The notes beneath the pieces are model-generated. The model searched no databases, was not told the DNA's origin, and saw only the letters and a program-made list of their open reading frames with translations. Shown in pieces: positions 1 to 7,283 of a DNA stretch of 12,270 nucleotides. The DNA is from Nitrospirota bacterium (GTDB lineage: Bacteria; Nitrospirota; Thermodesulfovibrionia; Thermodesulfovibrionales; UBA6898): the NCBI GenBank assembly GCA_021787505.1, contig JAJYLU010000012.1, forward strand, positions 1-12,270, read 5' to 3'. Within the stretch, counting starts at the first letter, position 1, and every line of letters begins with the position of its first letter. Made by a program: the position numbers and the translations under genes.

Positions 1-540
1 CTTAATGAGACAGGTGCAAATCTCAACGCAACTGTCAATGCCGGCAATAGCAGCACGGACGTCACTTTCGAATATGGGGCAACCACCTCATATGGAAGCA
101 GTGTCGCGGCAGTCCCGGCCACGGTTGCCGGGAGTTCGGATGCGGCGGTAAGTGCGGCACTCGCAGGGCTTACAGCGGGCACTACATATCACTACCGTGT
201 AGTGGGCTCGAGCATTGCAGGCCTCTCGTATGGCGGAGATATTACGTTTGTCACATGCTCACCCGAGCAAATAAGGATTGGCGCAAGCGCATACCCGTCG
301 ATCCAGGCGGCCATTACAGCTGCGGCGGACAACAACGCCGTCATCGAGGCGAAGGCCGGAGATTTCGCTGAAGACCTCACCTTCACCGGGGCGGGGACGG
401 TGACCCTTAAAGGCGGCTACGACTGCGCGTTTGTCTCGAATCCGGACTTTACCACGATAACCGGCGCAGGCGGCACCAGCGGCTCGGTCACCATAGAGGG
501 ATCGGGTAAGGTCATCCTCGAAAACATTGTTGTGCAGTGA
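1..540 (+). CDS. Surface protein C-terminus: fibronectin-III-like plus beta-helix-like segment (5' partial)
   Basis: Frame 1 is open from the first base to the TGA at 538-540, giving 179 residues of a protein that begins outside the window. Residues about 1-83 look like one fibronectin-III or similar beta-sandwich repeat: it is Gly/Ser/Thr/Ala rich, has the signature GLTAGTTYHYRVVG, and ends in a TFVTC-like edge strand. Residues 84-179 contain YPSIQAAITAA, then TFTGAGTVTLKGGYDC and VTIEGSGKVILENIVVQ, which resemble the entry strands of a right-handed parallel beta helix as in pectate-lyase-like surface proteins. The chain stops soon after the first helix-like turns, so the helix is short or incomplete. 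There is no membrane anchor or sorting motif at the C-terminus. Export to the cell surface is inferred from composition. Binding partner and function are unknown. It lies 154 bp upstream of the glycosyltransferase pair and is probably a separate unit. Confidence 0.8.
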   Translation, partial: LNETGANLNATVNAGNSSTDVTFEYGATTSYGSSVAAVPATVAGSSDAAVSAALAGLTAGTTYHYRVVGSSIAGLSYGGDITFVTCSPEQIRIGASAYPSIQAAITAAADNNAVIEAKAGDFAEDLTFTGAGTVTLKGGYDCAFVSNPDFTTITGAGGTSGSVTIEGSGKVILENIVVQ

Positions 541-694
541 CATCTGCTTCACGGCCATCGCTGTTCTATCGGAATCGTCGTCCGAGCTTTGCATATGCGC
601 AGCTGTTTTTAAAATCAGCTGCTGTGATAAAATTTTATATGGCGACTCCTGATTTCAAGAATAATCTGGCTCTTCCCGAAAAGGCCCTCGGCAA
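541..694. other. Intergenic region with a 24-bp near-perfect palindrome
   Basis: This 154-bp gap separates the surface-protein gene from the glycosyltransferase pair. At 599-622 it holds GCAGCTG and CAGCTGC arms (7 bp) around a TTTTAAAA core, so the whole block is almost perfectly self-complementary apart from two T-T mismatches. No T-run follows the right arm, so it is not a standard intrinsic terminator. It could be an operator or a weak terminator. AT-rich sequence at 625-642 may hold the promoter for the downstream gene, but I cannot fix -35 and -10 boxes with confidence. Confidence 0.4.
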
Positions 695-1798
695 TTGAAG
701 ATAGGCATCAATGCAACATTCCTTCACGATACACCGACAGGTCTCGGGGTCTTCACGCAGGAGGTTTCACGTTGTCTTGTTGAGCGCGACAGGGACACAC
801 TTATCTTCTCACCTTTCCATTTTGACGGCGTTCCCCGGTCGGCAATTTCCCTTGTCCCCTCTTCGGTCAGGGGGTCGGTGCATCTTTGGAACAACCTTTT
901 GAGAGTGTCTTATCAAAATACGGTCCTGCCGCTTATGTGCAGGGCCACGAATCGTGATCTCCTTTATTGTCCTATGATGGAATATCCCTTTCTCCCCATG
1001 GTGCCGCTTGTAGTCCAAGTCCATGACCTGCACCCTCTCAGGTTTCTTCCTCAATTCGGCAGGGCCGGACTCTATTTTAAACTCTCGCTTGACCGCCTTG
1101 GCAAAACGGCCCGTCGCATAACCGTTATTTCCGATTATGTAAAAAAGGAATTGCTTCGTGAAACAGATATTCCCGAAAACAGGATTGATGTGGTGCTGAA
1201 CGGATACAACAAGAAATGGTTTTACCCACGACCGCTTCAGGAGAGAAAGGAGTTTCTGCGCAGATATTCTTTAGGAGACCGATATATACTTTTTGTCGGA
1301 AATCTTTTTCCGTACAAAAATGTCACCTTGCTCATTGAGGCATTTCTGCGCATAAAGGAGGAGGTTCCCCATGATCTCGTCATCGCAGGCAGGAGAGAGT
1401 TCTTCAACGGGACTCTTCCACGGGATGGAAGAGTGCGTTACCTCGACTATGTTCCCCAAGCAGACCTTCCCGGGCTTTACACTTATGCCGACATACTTGT
1501 CCACCCATCCCTCAGCGAGGGGTTCGGTCTGACGCCTCTGGAGGCTATGGCCTGCGGCACGCCGGTCATATGCTCAAACCGCACTTCATTACCTGAGGTG
1601 ATTGGAGACGCGGGGCTGCTTTTTGATCCGGCTGACAGTATCACCCTTGGAGAGATCATCCTGACGACCCTCGGGAATGAAGGGCTGAGGAAGACGCTCT
1701 CGGCCAAGGGGCTCAAGAGGGCTGAGCTATTTTCCTGGGAAAAGACCGCACAGGGAATTCTTCATTCATGTGAGAAGGCCCTGCAGGGCAGCGCATGA
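695..1798 (+). CDS. Glycosyltransferase family 4 (GT-B fold)
   Basis: This 367-residue protein has the usual length for a GT4 enzyme, which transfers a sugar from a nucleotide-sugar to a growing glycan on the cytoplasmic face of the membrane. The N-terminal acceptor-side domain opens with KIGINATFL and a glycine loop TPTGLGVF (13-20), with VQVHDLHPL at 108-115. The C-terminal donor domain starts near 197 with YILFVGNLFPYKN, where the N and K residues match the donor-phosphate site of the family. The EX7E motif is seen as E275 and E283 in SEGFGLTPLEAMACGTP. The start is TTG at 695; no in-frame ATG precedes it after the stop at 662, and KIGINATFL is the natural first strand. No strong Shine-Dalgarno is visible. 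Its stop overlaps the next gene's start (ATGA), indicating translational coupling. It resembles mannosyltransferases of O-antigen and EPS loci, but the sugar cannot be read from sequence. Confidence 0.93.
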   Translation: MKIGINATFLHDTPTGLGVFTQEVSRCLVERDRDTLIFSPFHFDGVPRSAISLVPSSVRGSVHLWNNLLRVSYQNTVLPLMCRATNRDLLYCPMMEYPFLPMVPLVVQVHDLHPLRFLPQFGRAGLYFKLSLDRLGKTARRITVISDYVKKELLRETDIPENRIDVVLNGYNKKWFYPRPLQERKEFLRRYSLGDRYILFVGNLFPYKNVTLLIEAFLRIKEEVPHDLVIAGRREFFNGTLPRDGRVRYLDYVPQADLPGLYTYADILVHPSLSEGFGLTPLEAMACGTPVICSNRTSLPEVIGDAGLLFDPADSITLGEIILTTLGNEGLRKTLSAKGLKRAELFSWEKTAQGILHSCEKALQGSA

Positions 1799-2904
1799 AG
1801 ATACTGCATCTTCTCTACGAAAGCGAAAGGGATTATTTCGGGATCGGCGGTGTCGGCGTCAGGGCCTATGAGATCTACGGGCATCTGAAGGACAGGCACG
1901 ATATCACGTTGCTCTGCAAGAAGTATCCTGGCGCAGCGGACGGGTACAAAGACGGACTGCAACACCTCTTTGCCGGGACCGAGAGCAAAAGCCTCACAAA
2001 AACGTTCCTCGCATATGCGTATAAGGCAGCGCAGCTGGTCAGAGATCGTGGAGACTTGTACGACATCATAGTCGAGGAATTTTCTCCTGCCATCCCGACG
2101 TTTCTCCATGCGGTCGCGGGGAAACCGGTAGTGCTCCAGGTCCAGGGATACACGGGAGCGCTCTATTTCAGGAAATACAATCCTATCTACGCATCGGCCC
2201 TCTCCCTTATGGAACAGCTGCGGCCGGCCTGCTACCGGAACTTTATCTTCATCAACGATGAGACGGCGGCCAGGTTCCGCAGAAACGCGGGAAGCCGCAC
2301 CGCAATAATTGCCAACGGTGTTTCACCGGAACTTCTCCGCACTCCCGCATTCGAAGGAGACTACATTCTCTACTTCGGGAGGATAGACATATACGGCAAA
2401 GGGCTTGACCTCCTCCTCGCCGCCTACAAAGAACTTTCGCAATGGCTTCCTGCCATGAGGCTCGTGATCGCAGGTGACGGAAGGGATATGGAAGAGTTTA
2501 AGAAAGCAATCACGGCTCTCCCAGGGGAAGTACGCAAGAAGATCGAGATCCTCGGATGGGTTTCCGGCAACATGAAGACAGAAGCCCTGAGGAAAGCTGC
2601 ATTCGTGGTATTCCCTTCTCGCCACGAAGTCCAGCCGATCGCGGTCCTGGAAGCAATGGCCTGCGGGAAGCCGGTCGTCGTGAGCGACATACCAGGCTTC
2701 ATCTTTGTGCAAAAAAACGGTGCGGGGCTGTCTTTCAAATCCGGTGACGCCCCCTCCCTAGCACGCTCCATGAGGGAGCTTGCGGAAAGCAAGGATCGGC
2801 GAGATATCGGGCTGAAGGGCAGAGAATCGGCCAAAGACATGACCTGGGAAAAGGTAGCAGCACGGTTCGAGAAGTTCCTTGTCGAAACAGCCGAAATGCG
2901 CTAA
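1795..2904 (+). CDS. Glycosyltransferase family 4 (GT-B fold), second of a coupled pair
   Basis: This 369-residue GT-B glycosyltransferase starts at the ATG that overlaps the TGA of the preceding gene by 4 bp. The N-terminal domain begins MKILHLLYESER and carries a GIGGVGVRAYE loop (residues 16-26), typical of GT4 acceptor domains. The donor domain begins near residue 190 with YILYFGRIDIYGKGLDLLL, where R196 and K202 fit the phosphate-binding site. The EX7E pair is E278 and E286 within HEVQPIAVLEAMACGKPVV. It should act in the cytoplasm or at the inner membrane face, adding a sugar to a lipid-linked glycan together with its partner. Donor and acceptor are unknown. The gene ends 28 bp from the convergent receiver-SPOR gene, and I see no clear terminator in that gap. 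Confidence 0.93.
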   Translation: MKILHLLYESERDYFGIGGVGVRAYEIYGHLKDRHDITLLCKKYPGAADGYKDGLQHLFAGTESKSLTKTFLAYAYKAAQLVRDRGDLYDIIVEEFSPAIPTFLHAVAGKPVVLQVQGYTGALYFRKYNPIYASALSLMEQLRPACYRNFIFINDETAARFRRNAGSRTAIIANGVSPELLRTPAFEGDYILYFGRIDIYGKGLDLLLAAYKELSQWLPAMRLVIAGDGRDMEEFKKAITALPGEVRKKIEILGWVSGNMKTEALRKAAFVVFPSRHEVQPIAVLEAMACGKPVVVSDIPGFIFVQKNGAGLSFKSGDAPSLARSMRELAESKDRRDIGLKGRESAKDMTWEKVAARFEKFLVETAEMR

Positions 2905-2932
2905 GAACTTGTCGTGGTCTTATACTGCGGCC

Positions 2933-4087
2933 TTATTCTGAAAAAATGACCGGCTTAATGTTCTCTTTTTTGCTGATCCGGACTGCCATTTCCCGGGATT
3001 TCTTCCTGTCTTCAAACTTGCCCACCAGTACCCGATATATGACACCCTTGCCTTTAACATCGCTCTTCAGGGTAAATGCATCATACCCTTTTTCCTTCAG
3101 TTTTTTTGAGAGAGTCGCGGCATTTGTCTCATTTCTGAAGACCCCGACCTGGACCGAGTAGACCGTCTTGCCCGAGGATTTTTCTGCCGTGGCGGCCTTG
3201 GCCGCAGGGGCCGGGACCGAAGATGCCGCCGTACTGCCCGCTTTCCCGTCTGCAGCGTGGGGCGCGTTAGCGGTAACCGGCGGTTGGACGGCAGCCGGAG
3301 CAGACGCTGGTTCAGCAACGGGTGAAGCTTCAGGCTTTTTCGGCTTCTCGACTGTCCCTGGCGGCGCCGCCGGAATCTTTGTCTGAAGGCCGGTCCCCGG
3401 TATAATCCCGCTGTAATACAGACCTCCCGCCACACCGACGATCACCAATACCGCAAGGAGCGCCACCAGCGCCTTCCTGCTCTTTCTTCCCCCAGCGGTC
3501 TCTTCTTCAGGGATGTAGGATTCGGCAGGCTCCTCCCGCTCCTCTTGAGGGCCCTTAAGGACTTCTTCGCCCTCTTCTTCCATGTCCGCTATTTCTGACA
3601 AGTCCGACAGACGGGACTTCGGCGAGACCTCTTCTTGCAGTCCGGGGGATGGCGATTCGGCAGCAGGCACTTTGTCTTCCCTGAACTCAGGGGCTTTCTC
3701 CCTGACACGAAGCACGACAGGGGACTTGATGTTAATGGCCTTTTCGGTCTTTTCGAGGAGTTCGGCCGCGCTGGCCGGCATTGACAGGTAGTCGACCGCG
3801 CCGTAGGGACCGAGGTCAGTTCCCCCGGGACCGGAGGCGAGCAAAATAATCGGCACGGTCTTCAGCGACTCATAGCTGCGTATCGTCTTGCAGACCTCCA
3901 TGCCCTTCTCGCCTGTATCCTCGGGATTCACGAAAATCAGGGAAGGCCTGACCTTCTGGGCCATCTCGGCGCCCACGTCACCCCCGGGAACTGCAAAGAC
4001 GAGATAACCTTCGGTTTCCAGAGTAGACGCGATGAACTGTTCTGTTTCGCTATCGGCGTCGATTACGAGGACCGTCTTGCTTGCCAT
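2933..4087 (-). CDS. Degenerate receiver-TM-SPOR domain protein
   Basis: This 384-residue protein has an unusual domain order. Residues 4-118 have the fold pattern of a response-regulator receiver (VLVIDAD at 6-12, PIILLAS at 79-85, DYLSMPAS at 99-106). The phosphoacceptor Asp is replaced by N54 (IFVNPED) and the conserved Lys by M103, so phosphotransfer is unlikely. An acidic linker (about 130-198) leads to one membrane helix at 206-225. A Pro/Ala-rich linker follows, then a C-terminal SPOR domain at 307-384 (YSVQVGVFRNETNAATLSKK through VLVGKFEDR). SPOR domains bind glycan strands stripped of stem peptides by amidases, typically at septa. The receiver is predicted cytoplasmic and the SPOR domain periplasmic. 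The ATG at 4087 has a GGGAG ribosome site 7 nt upstream. It lies 36 bp after the actin gene and is the last gene of the amidase-actin cassette. A role in localising or sensing peptidoglycan remodelling is inferred. Confidence 0.9.
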   Translation of the reverse strand: MASKTVLVIDADSETEQFIASTLETEGYLVFAVPGGDVGAEMAQKVRPSLIFVNPEDTGEKGMEVCKTIRSYESLKTVPIILLASGPGGTDLGPYGAVDYLSMPASAAELLEKTEKAINIKSPVVLRVREKAPEFREDKVPAAESPSPGLQEEVSPKSRLSDLSEIADMEEEGEEVLKGPQEEREEPAESYIPEEETAGGRKSRKALVALLAVLVIVGVAGGLYYSGIIPGTGLQTKIPAAPPGTVEKPKKPEASPVAEPASAPAAVQPPVTANAPHAADGKAGSTAASSVPAPAAKAATAEKSSGKTVYSVQVGVFRNETNAATLSKKLKEKGYDAFTLKSDVKGKGVIYRVLVGKFEDRKKSREMAVRISKKENIKPVIFSE

Positions 4088-4123
4088 GGTAAATCTCCCG
4101 TCTTCAGATGTAGTGAGAGAATC

Positions 4124-5152
4124 TCAAAGAGGTTCCCAGTATTTCGAGGGCATGTCCTGCGCGAGTTTCAGCGCACCGTCGGAGCCCGCAAATAGTGGGT
4201 CTTCGACGCACGACACCTTGCAGGGGCCGTATTCCTTCAGCGCATCCTGAAGGTGCTCGCGAAGCCCCCTGATAAGACTGCCGCCTCCCGCCAGGACGAT
4301 GTTGTTCTTTATCTTCACCTGAAACTCAGGGTCGAATCGCGCGATCATCTCTGCCGTGGTTTCGGCCAGCGCCGGCAGGATACTTTCGCATGCGCGCCTT
4401 ATCTCGTTCTTGATGTCGTGCATCACCGGCTTGCCGTCGACGGGGATTTCCACCCGTATCTCCTCCGGCGTGTCCCGGACAAAGCTGTACTGTTCCTTGA
4501 ACTGCCGGACCATATTTTTGTTGAACTTTGAATTCGGGTATTTCTCGCTGAGGTAACTGAAGAGCTGCTCGTCTATGTAATCGCCCGCCGTCAGGACAGT
4601 CTTCTGGTCCTCTTCCGACGGTATAGACCCGTGCATAATACAGAAGTCCGCCGTGCCGGCGCCGATGTCGATCACCATCGAATTATTCAGGAGGTTCATG
4701 CCGTACGCCACCGCAAAAGGCTCCGTCACAACCATCAGCGAATGGACGAACTCTGTCACCGCCTTTCGGATCGCCAGCTTGTTCACCTTCAGCGTGTCGG
4801 CGGGAACACCGACGACCGCTTGTATCTTTTGTCCCGATGCAGGACCGGAAAGTTCGATCAGGTGTCTGATGATCTCCTTCACCGCCTCATCGTTCCTGTT
4901 GATGCCTTCCTTGATAACGCCGTGTTCAAGGGGCCGGCAGATATCAAGGGAAAGCCTGTTCTGCAAAGCCTCGGAGCCGAACAGCACCGGCTTGCCAACC
5001 ACCTGCATCGCAATAAAATCCTTCGGCCAGCCGACGAAACTTTCTATCCACTCCCGCTTTCCGTTGCCCGCCGAGATCGAACTCCTCGACGTCCCGAGGT
5101 CGATCCCGACAAACAATACCTCATCTTTTTTCCGCGTATCTGTCTGCGCCAT
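4124..5152 (-). CDS. MamK-like bacterial actin ATPase
   Basis: This 342-residue actin-superfamily ATPase matches the usual MamK length. Phosphate-1 loop: FVGIDLGTS at 14-22. Phosphate-2: VIDIGAGTADFC at 160-171. Adenosine motif: NIVLAGGGSLIRGL from 284. E144 in VVTEPFAVAYG corresponds to the catalytic glutamate of MamK. From memory, the FVGWPKDFI stretch, the CVEDPLFAGSDGAL stretch and the SKYWEPL C-terminus resemble Magnetospirillum MamK more than MreB, ParM or DnaK, and there is no Hsp70 C-terminal domain. MamK-type proteins polymerise into cytoplasmic filaments that position magnetosomes; close relatives also occur in Deltaproteobacteria and Nitrospirae. The ATG at 5152 has an AAAGGAG ribosome site 9 nt upstream. 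The gene overlaps the amidase gene by 32 bp. No mam, mad or man neighbours are visible, so I infer a filament linked to envelope remodelling and leave the gene symbol blank. Confidence 0.88.
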   Translation of the reverse strand: MAQTDTRKKDEVLFVGIDLGTSRSSISAGNGKREWIESFVGWPKDFIAMQVVGKPVLFGSEALQNRLSLDICRPLEHGVIKEGINRNDEAVKEIIRHLIELSGPASGQKIQAVVGVPADTLKVNKLAIRKAVTEFVHSLMVVTEPFAVAYGMNLLNNSMVIDIGAGTADFCIMHGSIPSEEDQKTVLTAGDYIDEQLFSYLSEKYPNSKFNKNMVRQFKEQYSFVRDTPEEIRVEIPVDGKPVMHDIKNEIRRACESILPALAETTAEMIARFDPEFQVKIKNNIVLAGGGSLIRGLREHLQDALKEYGPCKVSCVEDPLFAGSDGALKLAQDMPSKYWEPL

Positions 5153-6167
5153 AGCCTGCTTCTCCTTTATTTATATAGTCCAGTATCCCCGCTTCTAGGT
5201 CATGCGCGATATTTTCCCTGTGCGCCTCGGTATTGAGCTGCTTCTCTTCCTGCCTGTTGCTGAGGCATGACACCTCCGCAAGAACGGCCGGCACTTCGGC
5301 GCCGAGGAGCACAACAAAAGGCGCCCGCTTTACCCCAAAGTTGTAGGCATTTCCGTTTTCCTTTTCCATATTTGCAAAAAGGTTCTTCTGTATGGAATAG
5401 GCAAGTTCCCTCGATTCCTGGAGTTTGAGTTTCTGACCGAGCTTCTCGATGATCTCCTTGAATTCACCGAGGCCGTATTGGGAACCGGCGTTTTCCTGTT
5501 CGGCGAGCTCCTGCGTCTTGCTGTCAGCGGATGGACCGAAATAATACGTCTCGATGATATTGATCGGCTTCGAAGGAAGATAATTCAGATGTATCGAGAC
5601 GAAGAGGTCGGCCTTTGCCTCCCTGGCAAGTTCGACCCGCTTGTTGAGGGGCAGCGTGACGTCTTCGCTCCGTGTCATGACAACATGGAAACGTCCGTAC
5701 TTGTCGAGACGGGACTTGAGACGTTTTGCAATATCGAGGGCGATGTCCTTCTCCGCGGTTCCCATCTTCCCCCTTGTCCCCGAATCCACACCGCCATGGC
5801 CCGCATCGATCATGATCGTCTTGACTCCCAAACCGAAAGTGCGGCTTACCGACACGTCCGCATTTGTGATAAAGGCCTTAAAATCCGAGGGGTTCGGCAA
5901 TTCAGCGGACCAAGGGAGCTGACGCATCACTGTCCCCCCCGCTGTCTGCTTTTCGGCAAGCAAGGGGGCATCCAGATAATTACCCCCCGCCAGGACAACT
6001 ATCGCCGCAATACATAATATCAGTAAGAGCCTGTTCGGAGAGAACGTCCGCTGTCTCAAAAGGGCGCCCTTTTTCTTGCCGATTATCCGCAGATTCTCTT
6101 CGTAGATCCCTTTCAGGATCTCCTGGCGAACCCTCAGCTCTTTCTTCCTGAAAAAAGCGGAAATCAT
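5121..6167 (-). CDS. Membrane-anchored N-acetylmuramoyl-L-alanine amidase (Amidase_3)
   Basis: This zinc amidase cleaves the bond between N-acetylmuramic acid and the stem peptide in the periplasm. Numbering from the upstream GTG at 6179, the Amidase_3 domain runs from about 120 to 340. Its zinc ligands are H128 in IDAGHGGVDSG, E143 in TAEKD and H197 in VSIHLN; the catalytic glutamate is E302 in VLAEVSCLSN. Before it lie about 50 mostly basic residues and a single hydrophobic helix (about 51-65, LLLILCIAAIVVLAGG). The enzyme is therefore probably tethered to the inner membrane with a cytoplasmic tail, rather than exported by a cleaved Tat signal as in AmiC. I chose ATG 6167; GTG 6179 adds four residues, and neither has a Shine-Dalgarno. 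It is the first gene of the amidase-actin-SPOR operon and overlaps the actin start by 32 bp, suggesting coupled expression. Septal splitting or localised wall trimming is inferred. Confidence 0.9.
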   Translation of the reverse strand: MISAFFRKKELRVRQEILKGIYEENLRIIGKKKGALLRQRTFSPNRLLLILCIAAIVVLAGGNYLDAPLLAEKQTAGGTVMRQLPWSAELPNPSDFKAFITNADVSVSRTFGLGVKTIMIDAGHGGVDSGTRGKMGTAEKDIALDIAKRLKSRLDKYGRFHVVMTRSEDVTLPLNKRVELAREAKADLFVSIHLNYLPSKPINIIETYYFGPSADSKTQELAEQENAGSQYGLGEFKEIIEKLGQKLKLQESRELAYSIQKNLFANMEKENGNAYNFGVKRAPFVVLLGAEVPAVLAEVSCLSNRQEEKQLNTEAHRENIAHDLEAGILDYINKGEAGYGADRYAEKR

Positions 6168-6179
6168 AATAGTATGCAC

Positions 6180-6208
6180 ACTTTAACAATTTACAGGAAA
6201 AAATTCAA
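6180..6208 (-). promoter_or_regulatory. Candidate sigma70-type promoter for the amidase-actin-SPOR operon
   Basis: On the minus strand TTGAAT (6208-6203) and TAAAGT (6185-6180) are separated by 17 bp, each matching consensus at four of six positions. Initiation would fall near 6173, giving a leader of only a few bases before ATG 6167. That would fit the absence of a Shine-Dalgarno there and would exclude the GTG at 6179 as a start. The match is weak and rests on pattern alone. Confidence 0.25.
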
Positions 6209-6221
6209 TGACGGCACTGCC

Positions 6222-6258
6222 ATCCCGGTGGGCCAGGGGGCCGGACGACGACCGGGAT
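6222..6258. other. Inverted repeat downstream of the GtrB-like gene
   Basis: ATCCCGGT at 6222-6229 and ACCGGGAT at 6251-6258 form perfect 8-bp arms around 21 nt that contain a further GGCC/GGCC pairing. It lies 13 bp past the stop of the GtrB-like gene in its direction of transcription. A T-rich stretch follows only about 15 nt later, so it is a weak terminator candidate or an element of the amidase upstream region. Confidence 0.35.
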
Positions 6259-6270
6259 TCTTGTCGCGGC

Positions 6271-7224
6271 CTATCCCCGGGGCGGGAGGTCCTCCAGGTT
6301 ATGCATCTCCTTGACGAAAAAGAGCGGCCTTCTTTTCACTTCGAGGTATATTTTCCCCACATATTCCCCGATAAGACCCAGGAAGAGTATGTTCAGGCCG
6401 CCGATAAAAAAAAGAGGGATCACCGTCGAGGTCCAGCCGGGGATCGTCCTTCCGGCGAATTTTTCGTAAAAAGCCCACGAGACAAGGCAGAGTGAAGTGA
6501 CAAAGATGGTCAGTCCGACAAGAGAGGCTAGCCTGAGCGGCACATTGCTGAAGGAGGTAATCCCTTCCCATGCAAAGGCCATCATTTTGCGTAACGGATA
6601 TTTGGTAGCGCCTGCAAACCTCCCCTGTCTTTCATAGTAGACGATTTCATGGTCGAACCCGAGATAAGGGAAGATGCCGCGGAGGAAGATATTGGTTTCC
6701 CCGATCTTCCTGAAAGCGGCAACAACCTTTTTCGAGATAAGCCGGTAGTCCGCGTGGTCATATATAAGGTCTACCCCCATAATCTGCATCATCCGGTAAA
6801 AGAACCGCGCAGTCAGCCGCTTGAACATGGTGTCTTTCTCCCTGGTCCTTCGCACTGCGTAGACAACGTCGTTTCCCTGCCGGCATTTTTCGAGCATCTC
6901 CCCGATCAATTCAGGTGGATCCTGGAGGTCGGCGTCGAGACTTACGACCGCGTCGCCCGAAGAGTGGAGTATCCCCGCGGCGAGGGCACGCTGATGACCG
7001 AAATTACGGCTGAAAGAGATAACCTTCACCTTGGGCGATTCTCCCGCAAGTTTTCTGAGGATCTCAAGAGAACGGTCATGGGAACCGTCGTCGACAAAGA
7101 CGATCTCATAGTCGTCGATCAGGCGTTTCCCGATGAGCCCGCCGAGCGTTTCCGTCACCGCGGTGTGAGTAGTAGCTATGACCGCTTCTTCATTAAAGAG
7201 CGGGATGACGACGCTAAGTTTCAT
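6271..7224 (-). CDS. GtrB/DPM1-type polyprenyl-phosphate glycosyltransferase (GT2)
   Basis: This 317-residue enzyme should transfer a hexose from a nucleotide-sugar to undecaprenyl phosphate on the cytoplasmic side of the inner membrane. The GT-A domain begins MKLSVVIPLFNEE, has VFVDDGS at 43-48, SFSRNFGHQ at 70-78, and the metal-binding DADLQDPPE at 97-105. Arg-rich RQGRFAGATKYPLRKM follows at 199-214, as in the family. Two C-terminal membrane helices (about 231-253 and 264-288) give the usual GtrB topology, ending in a short basic tail. I start at ATG 7224; a TTG at 7239 in the same frame is less likely because MKLSVVIPLF is the expected first strand. It lies 59 bp after the methyltransferase gene and about 100 bp upstream of the amidase gene on the same strand. 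A GtrII-type glucosyltransferase that could use its product lies at 8976-10538, but no GtrA-type flippase is visible. ArnC-like or DPM1-like roles remain possible. Confidence 0.92.
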   Translation of the reverse strand: MKLSVVIPLFNEEAVIATTHTAVTETLGGLIGKRLIDDYEIVFVDDGSHDRSLEILRKLAGESPKVKVISFSRNFGHQRALAAGILHSSGDAVVSLDADLQDPPELIGEMLEKCRQGNDVVYAVRRTREKDTMFKRLTARFFYRMMQIMGVDLIYDHADYRLISKKVVAAFRKIGETNIFLRGIFPYLGFDHEIVYYERQGRFAGATKYPLRKMMAFAWEGITSFSNVPLRLASLVGLTIFVTSLCLVSWAFYEKFAGRTIPGWTSTVIPLFFIGGLNILFLGLIGEYVGKIYLEVKRRPLFFVKEMHNLEDLPPRG

Positions 7225-7283
7225 GGCACATGGGGTCAATCCCAGTCAAATCCGTTGCGTTCATGTCTTGTCTGGTTATTATC

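Noticed and set aside
4124..5152. A magnetosome island
   Set aside because: Only the MamK-like actin is present. No MamA, MamB/M, MamI, MamQ, MamE or mad/man neighbours can be read in 12 kb, and such actins occur outside magnetotactic bacteria.
4631..5236. Long plus-strand open frames (up to about 200 residues) opposite the actin and amidase genes
   Set aside because: They are low-complexity, lack ribosome sites and family motifs, and lie wholly antisense to well-supported genes; they are shadows of GC-biased codons.
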